A program made the translations under genes and the position numbers. The notes beneath the pieces are model-generated. The model saw only the letters and a program-made list of their open reading frames with translations, was not told the DNA's origin and made no database searches. Positions 24,553 through 34,988 of a stretch of DNA of 64,000 nucleotides are shown piece after piece; the stretch's first letter is position 1; each line of letters begins with the position of its first letter. Source of the DNA: Umbelopsis ramanniana AG (lineage: Eukaryota > Mucoromycota > Umbelopsidomycetes > Umbelopsidales > Umbelopsidaceae); NCBI RefSeq assembly GCF_025399195.1, contig NW_026252110.1:62001-126000 (forward strand), given 5' to 3'.

Positions 24553-27500
24553 ATGGAGCTACACGGTGGATCTACACTTCGCCGTGGTGGTGGAGGTGGT
24601 CGGTCAAAGACATCAAAGACAATTAATCCTTTGGCTGTGTATGATTACGCATTACGTTGTGCCATCTTGGCGTCCCTCGAAGATTCCAGACAATCTCAGA
24701 AAGCGGACGAGGCTCAGAAATCGCGACAAGACAAACACAGCTCTGTTCATCTGGGAGATGTACTAGGCAACATAACCGAAAGGTTCTCGGAAGACAGTAA
24801 ACCTGACAAACTCACTAAAGAAATTGTTCGTGGTCTACTCAAACGTATCGACGACATCATCAAGGGCAAGGATACGACTCGGCATGAATACCATGATCCC
24901 AAGTTTATTACTTCCCTTACGCTGTTTCAGCGTCCGTTACAACTTCAGAAATCTCGACCGATGGGAACTATCAACGATCTGGTTATTATTTTTTTGAAAA
25001 CGAGTGAAGTCGAGCTCAAAAAAGATAACCCAAATCCAGCTGTTTGGGGTGAACATCTTACCCAATACATTGCGTGCTTCTCAGATTTGCTGAAAAAAAC
25101 TATTCAAGAAGACGCTCCGTCTTCAGCTTCTCCGGAACTGCTGCAGGCGCTTTCAACATTTTCAGGTCCCAAGTCTGCTAGAAGTAACTCTGGTAACAAG
25201 CGCAGCACAATTGTCAATTCCCCTAACCCATCGCCTGGCAATGGGATTGAATCTCTGGAAAATGCGCCAATGGTACAGACAGTTCAGCACTTGTTCCAAG
25301 TCAGCGAGAAGGATCATCGGAAGAAGCTTCGTGAATTACAACCTATATGTACAGAATCCGTGAGTACCAGGGATACGATTTACCTTGCGTATTGGCTATT
25401 TCAAGTAACATTGTGATCTACAGACTTTGTTGGTGGATCTGAAAAAATGCATAAATAATGTACATACCAATCAGCCTTTCCCGGGGAGAAGAGAGGATTT
25501 CCCGTCGTCAGCTGTATGGGACAACTGGCAAAAGCGAGAAGTCAAGCAGCTGACAGAACTTATGAAATCTATGATGCTTATGAATCCCAACTTGTCATTG
25601 GGAAGCGAAACGGATGTCGGTTCATCCAACTTGTTAGCCAGTGGCCGTAGACCCTATTCTGGCGATGCTCATCATCGTCGCAGCTCTGATGTCTCTGAGC
25701 ACCGAATGTCCATGTATGGTTCAAACGGTTTGGACGTTCATGAACCCCCTACTAGTCCAGTAAGTTCAATTGGTCAACGTTTGTTAGTCATGACATTTTG
25801 CCTCGCCATATTGACTCTTCATTGACTTAGCGCCCTGATGTTCCACAAAGCTCGTTTACGTTTATACCTAACGATCCTCGATCCTACTTCAAACTTTTGC
25901 TGAATATGTGCATTGACTTTGATAACAACGTCGTTCCTGAATCTGAGAGGGCAAAGACGAAAGTGCTATCAACGCAATCCGACGATTTGCTGAAGGAATG
26001 CTGGATGCGATGGAGATTATCTGCACCCTATCGTTCCATTTTATATCTTGAAACCGTCAAAGCTCGATTCGATAATGGCGAACTGGAATTTGATGATGTT
26101 AAAGATGCTATTAAAGGTGTTGACAAGGTCTTGAAGGAGGTAGATATCAGTAGCTGGGCTATTAATGATGTAAGTGTGGATTTCTCGCTAGCGATGAAGA
26201 TTTGCAACGGATCGTCGGGTTTTTTTTTAACATATTGACCGGACTTTATAGCGCGAGAGCTTGGTTAGGGTGTTTGAAGGGCTCAATCATACGATACTAC
26301 GCACTCTCGCAGACTCTGTCTCAGAATACTGGAAGATCAAGTAAGTTTACCAGAGCCATCCCTTGGGACGAAGTGTACCGATGCTGACGTTACATGCTTA
26401 TAGCCCCGACTGGATTGACGATCTTGCCACTATGCTCGAACGCATCTATGAAAATCCTGTCTATGCTGAGGATCACCCCAACCCATATCGCGAGCTCGAG
26501 CAAATTGATGAGATAGTAGAGGTGGGTTGGTGCAAGGCACGATAGAAAGGCATACATGATAGATCATTGGTTTTCTAAACGGTTTCTTCCATCAGGGTGC
26601 AGCGGTTACCAGATGGGCTGACATTGTAAATGTTACTTACGACAAGCAAAGTGATGATTTGACAAATTTGTTGAATCTAGCCGACAAACTTAGCAAGGAA
26701 CTTACTACCGTTGCCAAGAAATTCAAAGGTCCCATTATGGAGTAAGTGTTTTCTCTTAGACCTTACTGTCAAAAAAGATGTATGTTTTACGATGCTAATG
26801 TTTTTTCGACTCAGCCGCCTGTTTTTACCTGGAATAGTCATGACCAAACAAATGCCGTACTTTGCCCTGGAAATTGAAAATTGGGCACATTCGCCAGATG
26901 TTCATACTGTGCCGATCAAAGTCATTTTTGACTTATATCACAAAGTCTTGAAACTCAAGAACCTGTACGATCGGTTTGGCCCGAGGTAAGATCAATTATT
27001 TTACTATAGAGGTTACCAAATAGTTCGTCATTTTTACAGAACACTGAAAACCCATGTCTCAAATTTAACATCACAGCAAAAAGGCGGCGCTATTTAAGGT
27101 TGAATCGTGGTTTTTGCTCCATGTACGCAGGTGGCTAAAAACAACTGACGCCGAAACACCGGAATGGGTAAACAATGCTATCGTGCAAGACCAGGTATGT
27201 GTAACGGTCGATGTCAAAAGACATCAGATGTAGATAGTGTCTTTCAACTAAACGAACTCGTTTCATACAATAGTTCCAAAGAATCAACGAAACTACAGAG
27301 CACTCATCTTCAGTGGTGGATCTCTTCAGCATGTTCCATCAAGCAGTTGACTTTGTACAAGGACTGGAGTGGCCTAATGATAATCAGTACTTCCGCTTTA
27401 TGACTGTCCTTTCCAAAGTCATTGGCAAAGCTCTGGAGCAATATACCACCACCCTAGAAACCATGTTCAGCGCAGACATGTATCCCAGAACGGAAGCTGA

Positions 27501-29255
27501 GAGTCAACTAAGTTATAGCGTCTCATTCTATAACCGTGCAAGATCACAATTAATTGGCGGGCGCATGCGTAAAGACACTGAACCGTTTGATTTTACTGCT
27601 CAGGTAAGACAGGACAGATGCATAATGAAAAATGTCTCTTCGATGAGAAGAAACTAACTAAACCAACCCAAAAAAAAAACTATCTATAGATGTGTGTCAA
27701 GTTGAATGATATTGAAGCTGCTAGAAGCAGACTTGACAAGTTGTATCAGATCATGGAAGCAGACGAAATTGCCAACGCGTTGAGAGAAAGCGGGATAACC
27801 ACAGTTGAAAAAGTCGAGCAATCCAACTTTTTATACTCTATCAAGGTAGTCATGGCTGAAAACCTCAAGCCAATGGATGCCAATGGTTTGAGTGACCCTT
27901 ATGTTGTTCTGGAAATTGATGGCAAGCAAGTGGCCAAGACTCGCACTGTTTACGAAACGTTGAATCCTAGATGGGACCAAATCTTTGATATACCACTCAA
28001 CAATCAAACAGTTGAAGTCCTGGCCTTGGTCTTGGATGAAGACGTTCTTGGAGCTGATGAAGACTGCGGTGCTGCATGGTTTAAACTCTCACCGCAATAT
28101 TTCGACGACTATCAGACTCACGAAATTATACTAAATCTTGATACCCAAGGAAAGATCGTCCTTCGCATTAGCATGGAAGGTGAAAAGGATGATATCCAAT
28201 TTTGGTTTGGTAAAGCATTCCGCACGCTCAAGCGGGCAGAGAATGACACTGGTCGCTTGATTGTAGAAAGGGTATGTGTCTTCGTTTGTCTTTGCGCCTC
28301 TATCCATTTGCATACCTAACCCCTTGATTTACCGTTAACAGATGTCAGGTTTTATACATCAATGTTTATCAGACAAAGTGATGGCCAAGCTTCTAGGACG
28401 GGAAAGAGGGTTGTTCTCAGCCTTCAAGTCCAGCACCAAACCGATAGAACCAACATTACAAGATTGTGAAGAGTCCTTAGCCCCCCTCTTAGACTATTTT
28501 GAAAAGAATCTCAAAACTCTCAACGAGAATTTATCGGAAACGGCCATGCAGCTTGTCGTCTTGAAAATCTGGAAAGAGATTCTCTTAACGTTGGAAGGAC
28601 TTTTACTACCTCCTCTATCAGATCAACCATCGGACAAGAAGCCACTGGATGAATATGAGATTCACGTTGTTTTCAAATGGCTGGAAGTAAGTTTTTTTTT
28701 GGGATGGATGCGTTTTACTTTGACTCTCAGAATATGCACTTTTATTAATATCGGACTGGGGCGCAGCTTCTCAAGGTTCTATTCAATGGTGGCGAGGATG
28801 GCGATGCTGTCCCTATAGATAAGCTGGAGAACTCGCAATACTATGCCCTACTGGCCATCAACGCATCGTATAACATGGAGACGGAGACTCTCATTTATGA
28901 ATATCAAAACGTCCTTCGAAATCAAGGCGACATGAAGACCCGAGGCGGACGAAAAGCCGACCGCAGTAAAACAGTGTATCACTCAAGACACACCATCAAA
29001 CAGAAGCGTCGTCCACCTTCCACCAAGAGGACAGTGGCACACGATATGCCCAGTAGTGAAACCATTCTTCGTATTTTACGAATGCGACCTGGTAAACATG
29101 TACGAGACTTCATCCATGCTGAGTTTGAAAAACGCAATCATCCTCCCCCTCCTCCCGTGTCTCAACAAGCCGCTAGCGATGATCAGCACTTGCTGCCTAT
29201 GTTACCTGACGCTATGCTGACGCCATCCGATGAGTCTATGCAGCGCTTGTCATAA
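24553..29255 (+). CDS. Munc13/Ync13-like protein with MUN homology regions and a C2 domain
   Basis: This is a predicted vesicle-tethering or priming factor of the fungal Unc13 (DUF810-type) family. The first exon is 24553-25359 and about ten more exons follow, giving a protein I estimate at 1,200-1,350 residues. The N-terminal half is helical. The MHD1-type segment is in the exons around 27270-27605 (VDLFSMFHQAVDFVQGLEW). A C2 domain follows at about 27840-28260: VVMAENLKPMDANGLSDPYV, TLNPRWDQIFDIP and the Asp-rich LDEDVLGADEDCG loop, which could bind calcium. MHD2-like sequence follows (EYEIHVVFKWLE, then YYALLAINASYNMETETLIY). Placement of C2 between the two MHD regions is as in fungal members. 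The tail is basic, then Pro-rich. Confidence 0.85.
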
Positions 29256-29297
29256 ACATTATTCTATATCCTATTTTGATAGTTTTATCATCAGCTG

Positions 29298-29303
29298 AAT
29301 AAA
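29298..29303 (+). terminator. Possible polyadenylation signal of the Munc13-like gene
   Basis: AATAAA lies 43 bases after the stop codon. Use is inferred from position only. Confidence 0.45.
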
Positions 29304-29940
29304 CGATGCAAAACCTGAAATTCTCATTAGGAAGGAGTGAAAAAGTTTTAACCAGCATGAGATGAGATGAGATGGGCTGATGAAACAATGACGAATGCGC
29401 TAAGGTAGCCTGCAGCTTCTTGGACCAACCTGACTTCGCCATCCTACGCCACTAGTAGACCCGAGTCAGATCATTTTGACTTCCAACATTGAAACCCAAT
29501 GCGGCGGTGAGTCCCTTAATTTTGTTTTGGAGGGAGAGATAGTCAAACTAATGGCTGGCTAAACCGATGCCGGTTGTGGGCCGGATTGAGATGTGAAGTT
29601 TCAATCTTACACTCAAGTTTGCAATGAGCAAAAAGAGGTTAAGAACAACGTCCGTTCATTATTGAAATGACAGCATAGTTGGAACAGACTTGACCGTGGC
29701 CCTGCCTGCTTTGCCAAATTTGAGAATATTTTTTTTTTTACTTCAAACTTAATTTTTTTTTTTTTTGTGATAAAATTTTTTCCTATAAGTAGGGCTCTAC
29801 GCACGCTCCCAGTGCTCTTCGTTTTTTTAACCTCTCTTTTTCATTTTTTCCACTACTGAGATTGCCAACGTCTCCCATCCCTCACGACGGATTTACGTCA
29901 AGTGTCTCCACCAGGCTCTAGCCTCTTGAAATGTGGTATT

Positions 29941-29970
29941 TATCATCAAGATGTTGATATCTTGATGGTA
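29941..29970. repeat. 12-bp perfect inverted repeat (hairpin)
   Basis: TATCATCAAGAT at 29941-29952 pairs with ATCTTGATGGTA at 29959-29970 (one G-U pair), leaving a six-base loop. Read directly from the sequence. Confidence 0.8.
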
Positions 29971-30097
29971 TACCCTCAAACCAAACGCGAAAAGGACGGG
30001 TTGAATAACCCTACGCCATCTTCTGTATTCTTGGCCAAGCATTCTCTAGGCTAAACCTCTAGTGCCCTTGCACTAAGGAACTCATCGTTCTGTGTCG

Positions 30098-30222
30098 GAT
30101 CTTTCAGTATAGTTGTGATAATGTTGTCTGAGGACACCAACGATTTGCAATAACCCCAACTTTCATACTCATGGGGTGTTGCAGCTCTACTTTACAAGAT
30201 CTTACAGTAGAGCTGTGATAAT
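30098..30222. repeat. Spaced direct repeat, 25 bases, 100-base period
   Basis: Bases 30098-30122 and 30198-30222 match at 22 of 25 positions (both begin GATCTT and end TGTGATAAT). The period is exactly 100 bases. The second copy forms one arm of the three-way-junction structure. Confidence 0.8.
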
Positions 30223-31131
30223 CGTTGGCGTCTCTCTTGTGTCTTCTCGTGTGGTTTGTTTATAGATTGTTTCTCTCTCTTCTGAACCTTGCCTTTGCTT
30301 TGTAATATTCCTCCTCTTGTTCATACCCTGTTTATAAAATGTTTTTAGACTCTCACCTCATATCACCTTTTGTTTTTTTTTTCTTCTTTCCTCTCTGTTT
30401 CTCTCTTTGTGCTTGCCCTGCTTTTGTTGACTTCGGTCCTATCATTGTTGAAGGAGACAGGGGCACTTTCCCTGACATGCCAACCCACCCATGGAGCTTC
30501 TGTATGAAAATAGAAGAGACCCGGGTGAATATTATGGCTATTTGTTTTTCATTTCATCATTTTGTCGTATCATCTTTGCCAAAATCTTATGTAATTAAAT
30601 CACCTCCCCCAACTTGTATGTATTGATCCCGCCTCACATTCCTTTGATCATCATTTTTTATTGTACACTGTGAAATAAAAATTGAAAGCCCACCAACCTC
30701 TCCAAAAGGTGTCTGGGTCGCTCGCTCCCTAATGGCATGATACAAAGTGGCAGGCAGTAGTACTTTTTTGGTTTTTTTTTTTCATTTTCTGTCGAAAAAA
30801 TGCAAATAAACGGATGATGATAATCGTATTCTGTTGAGCAATGTTTTCATTTTTCTTTCCTTTTGCTTTGATTTTTCTTTTGTCTGGTTCCATTATGATC
30901 ATTATATAGGGCCGTATTCCTTCCAACATGGAAAGCGCATTATGGCGCAACCCATGTCTACGGGAAACTGAGTTTTTTAGGAATGGAAGGGGTGGGTTGG
31001 GTGAATCTAAGAATCATGTATTTGTTAGAAGCATCGCTTTCTTGTAATGGGCATGGTTTCTTTTACTTTGCAAAAGGTCTGGACCAGTGGGAAAAGAGCG
31101 GTGCTTCCGATTAGGTGATAAGTTTATTTCA

Positions 31132-32955
31132 TCAAAGCTGAGGAGGCGGTGGGACAGCATGATAGTCATGTTCGTCATTGGGAGCAGTCGGAGGTGATTG
31201 TTCGCCTTGTTGAGCGCTATTTTCTGTGCCAGATGCGTAATACTGTGAGTAATCATATTGCCCGTACTGATCGTACTGACCATATTGATTGTATTGTCCG
31301 TATTGATTGTATTGTCCATATTGGCCATAACTACCATATTGATCATACTGTCCGTAACTCGCATAGGCATCAGCAGGGTACCCATTCCCACCAGTTGGCG
31401 GTGAACTCTGTGCTGCTCCATATTGTCCATACGGTGACTCTTGTGGATTGCTTGCTGGTGACTGCTCTACACTTTGATTGGTGCCCAATGGTGGTGTAGC
31501 GGAACCTTCGGCACCCGATGGCGGTGGCGGGGGAGGACCCGGAGGCAATGGCGGGTTTGCTGGAGGAGGAGGCGGTGGAGCACCATAGTGACCATGCTGA
31601 TACCCATAACCCTAAACTCCATGTTAGTAACATAGTCCGCGAACATTTGGTATACATAAAACAAACACAAACCCCTGGAGGTGGACCGTGATGTCCATAA
31701 GATCCACGACCATATCCTCGATTGAACGGAGGGGGGTTTTGTTGAAACCGCTCCCATTCGGTTTTCACAGTACCAAGCAAATCCTCAGATAGCTTGGCTG
31801 CTTTGTCTAAACCGTCTTGTCTTGAGCATCTGAAGACAGTATATTACCATTAGCTTGTGTTGACATAGGGCACATATGGGGAGATAAAATGTCAAATAAA
31901 GATAGACTCACGTTATATGCATGTACAAAGGCTCATCAGCCTCGGTGCCTGTTCCAGACTCTACAAATCCAGATCCTCTACCTTTTAGTTGGACCCGAGC
32001 GCCTGTTTCGGTTTGGATATGCTTGACATATGAGCCCTGAGGGCCGATAATCTTTGCTCGGATGTTGAACCCGGGGGCTCCTTCAATACCAACAGGTACC
32101 TTGTGTTCCAGGAAAGTCCGCTAATAATAGTAGCAAAAATACTGGTTATAAGCATGTTCTATGTAGATCAGTTGCACACATTTCGTTTTAACTAACCTGA
32201 GGGGGAGGACGGGCAACAGGAGTGGGTGGGGTAGGCATGACACCTTGATCTATCATGTCCTGAAGTTTGGCCACCGCAGCGTCTAGTATTTCTTTGGAAG
32301 TGGCTGTCACATGAAGGTACAATGGAGGGTCTTTCTCCGTTACCAAGCTCTTGTCCGGATAATATTTTCCTCGAGTGGTCACATCTATGAAAAAGTGTGA
32401 GATATAAACATTGCCTCATTGTTCTTTCGGAGGATTGTATAAAAATCAAACATACCCGCTCCAGTTTCTTGTTGGATCATGGTTTGTGTGGCTCCTCGCG
32501 TTAGCATGTAGCGATTTTTTATGTCATTAATTGGTATGTCCTTGAAGAACTCTCCATCCGCACTATCACTGGCTTCTGTGCCTGTTTTCGCGTCTATACC
32601 CTTTTGTGCTAATAGGGCGCTGATTCGTGCGGCGGCTTCAGCTGTAACGACAGACCATCGAATTCACAAATTAGTATCGCGAAAAAAAAAAGGTAGAGAA
32701 TTAGTAGTAATACTGGAATTGTAATTTCGTCACTTACAAGCTGCGGTGTTGGCATCGTTTGACGGGGCTGACGATGCGTTGTTGCCATTAGATATCTGAT
32801 CGGCTTTGTTTTCCTCTAATTTTGCTGCTTTTACTGGCGCAGCTTGGTCGTCTAAATCCCAACGACGCTTCCTACAAAGAAACATGACTATTTAGCTAGT
32901 GAGCAGGAACGTGGCAATCTCCATCTTGTTCCTACTTTTTAGTTACGTCAGACAT
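31132..32955 (-). CDS. KHDC4/BLOM7-like KH-domain RNA-binding protein
   Basis: This is a predicted nuclear RNA-binding protein related to animal KHDC4 (KIAA0907/BLOM7), which acts with the spliceosome. The first exon, 32955-32936, splices to an exon starting at 32871 to give a KKKRRWDLDD basic start. The middle region carries two KH-type modules: one with TTRGKYYPDKSLVTEKDPPL followed by YLHVTATSKEILDAAVAKLQ, the other with GFNIRAKIIGPQGSYVKHIQ, TETGARVQLKGRGSGFVESG and TGTEADEPLYMHI, both typical of KHDC4. After DLLGTVKTEWERFQQ the C-terminus is Gly/Pro-rich and then made of YGQYxQYGQY-type repeats (31210-31380), ending in a Pro-rich tail. It is divergent from the TBC gene, 233 bases away. 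Confidence 0.82.
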
Positions 32956-33188
32956 TGCAAGCTATCGACGGTTGTAATTTGCGCACTGTTTTTTTCTCTA
33001 GGGCCCTATTTTTTTATTAAATATACGCTGTTGGTGAGAGGAATTTCCATTTCCAAAGAGACTCGGCTGACATCACGACATATCACAAATCTGAACTTCG
33101 TTCATAAATTCTTATTTCTTTTTTCGTCAACCTGACCATTTTTACCAACTGTCTTTGTTTCCACGATACCACCAGCTGCGACCAAAGC

Positions 33189-34596
33189 ATGGACGACGAC
33201 GAGCTTTCGTTGCTGAATGAGTTCAACGAGATACTCCAATCTGAAGTATATGTCGATCTCGATCGGTTACGAAATGCAGCTCGTCATGGAATTCCAGCAC
33301 AAGTCAGAGGGGTAAACCTCTAGATGATGCAAAATGTCCCACAGAGAAAGGAGAATGGCTCACATTTATGTTGCAATTGCTGCTATAGGACGTCTGGCAA
33401 TATCTACTTGGAGTCCAACATGCCGATCGCTGTAGGTTACCCTCCGAACTTCCTCTCCCTACTTAGTGTTCTTTTTGCTTCTCCATCTACACCATCTTTG
33501 CCATATACGTAGCGCCATGGCTAATCGTCCTTACACTCTTTTCAACAGCGAAGGAACTGAGTTTTAGTAAGGCACGAGCTGAGGATTACAAGGCCCTTGA
33601 ACACATAGATAATGAAAGCAGCAAGCGAGTGAAAGGAGAAATGGGTCGATATGCCCGAAGAGTCAACTTTTTCTCCGCAAAAGAGAATTGCGCAACTTTG
33701 GAGCATGTGGTAACTGCTTATCTTAACAACAATCGAGATGTTGACTACTACCCCGCCCTTGTCCCCATTTGCGCTCCCTTTGTTATTACTCTCAAAGAAG
33801 AGAGTGACGCATATTATTGCTTTGAACGTTTAATGAAACTTTTAGGCAAGTTGTCTAGAACCTTTTTTTTTTTCATCATCATCTTCAGCCACCGACGATG
33901 GACTGACATTTCTTTCTACTTGGGCAGATGAGCATTTTGCGGCCAATAGCATAAATGAACAAGTGGCCAACTTCATGACCCTCTTTAGATTCATTCTTCC
34001 GGATCTGTAAGTTCCTGGGCGGGTCATATGACTTTTATGAGCCATGTTTTTCTAAATCGTACTATCACAGCCATAGTTATTTTGAAGAAGAAGAAGTCGA
34101 CCTTAATGAATGGGCAACATCTTGGCTGCAGTACCTGTTAGCCAAAGAGCTTACATTTGATAATCTAGTCCGATTATGGGGTAAGATGGTTGGGTAACAT
34201 CGAGACGCCATGGTCAAACACCTGCTAAGCCATTTGAAACCTTAGATACCTACTTTTCATATCCTGACCCTATGGACCTGCATCCATATGTATGCTTAGG
34301 TATGGGATTCTTCACTATGATCCCCACATTCCAATGGCTAGCTAGCTCACTGACTATTCTGTTTTAGCTATCCTACGGACTACGAAAGAGAATTTGGAAG
34401 ACCTCGAGCAATCCGAAATACGGACAATGTTAATGAGACTGCCAAATATGGACATCTCACGAGTAAGTTGCATTGCATGCCTTTGCGTCGATCACTTTTG
34501 ACGCACGCTAACATTGAGCTAAAGATTATTGCCCAGGCACAAAACCTTCGCCATGAAACCATGGAAAGGCAGTTGTATGAAGACAATAATATGTAG
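33189..34596 (+). CDS. TBC-domain protein (putative Rab GTPase-activating protein)
   Basis: Starting at 33189 (MDDDELSLLNEFNEIL), about seven short exons encode a TBC domain that fills most of the protein (roughly 300 residues). Recognisable blocks are AARHGIPAQVRG, DVWQYLLG (the RxxVWxxLLG entry motif), RVKGEMGRYARR at the position of the catalytic arginine motif, YYCFERLMKLL and FTLFRFILPDLHSYFEEEEV-like sequence. LTFDNLVRLWDTYFSYPDP and YVCLAILRTTKENLEDLE follow. The arginine finger motif is present in a relaxed form (VxxExxR), but the usual YxQ glutamine finger is not visible (YYPALV in the expected place). The Rab partner cannot be inferred. Confidence 0.82.
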
Positions 34597-34988
34597 TCTT
34601 GCACTGTTGAGTTGATTCTTTAACTGCTTTATTTCGTCTGTATGGCTGCTATCGTCTTGTAATTTCTTATAAGTTTGCTACCTCAGCATACCATTTCAGC
34701 TCTCATTATAAAAGGCTGTCGTTTATTGTAATTTTGAACACTTTCTTCTTTTCCTTTACCCAATTATAAAGGTGACTCGTATCAACGGGCGCTGCATGAT
34801 TACAGTCCGATACGCACAAGAGCGAACTTCGGGCATACAATGGTGCCATTGATTGGTCCAACTAAATTGGCAAGCAGTCACAGCTGATTTTTTTTCGAGG
34901 ATTTTTTGGTCGAAAATTCACCCTAGGTGGAGTTTTTGAAACATCAATTGAACTTCAGGTTCTTCACTTCGCTCTTAACTAATTCACA
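34597..34988. promoter_or_regulatory. Spacer and ADE4 promoter with TATA-like element and TGACTC
   Basis: The 392 bases contain TTATAAA at 34764-34770 and TGACTC at 34773-34778, about 211 bases before the ADE4 start. In budding yeast TGACTC is the Bas1/Gcn4 site controlling purine genes. Use here is inferred by analogy. Confidence 0.35.

Larger units (their letters stand above)
29780..30700 (+). ncRNA. Candidate structured non-coding transcript (unidentified)
   Basis: This segment has no convincing protein gene but shows the outline of a transcription unit. A TATA-like CTATAAGTA lies near 29782, then pyrimidine-rich sequence, then about 370 bases dense in inverted repeats, and an AATAAA at 30674-30679. 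The structures seen are a 12-base-pair hairpin at 29941-29970; TAGTGC/GCACTA at 30060-30065/30070-30075 closing a four-base loop; and a three-way-junction arrangement at 30133-30232. In addition, GCCAACG at 29864-29870 is complementary to CGTTGGC at 30223-30229, so the structured part could close on itself. Strand is inferred from the TATA and AATAAA. Small frames exist (for example a 29-codon frame at 29965-30054), so a spliced mRNA or long untranslated leader is an alternative. I do not recognise a known RNA family. Confidence 0.35.

Noticed and set aside
30339-30626. 95-codon frame downstream of the structured region
   Set aside because: Starts inside T-rich sequence giving a run of Phe, and has no motif or splice continuity; more likely transcript leader or 3' sequence.
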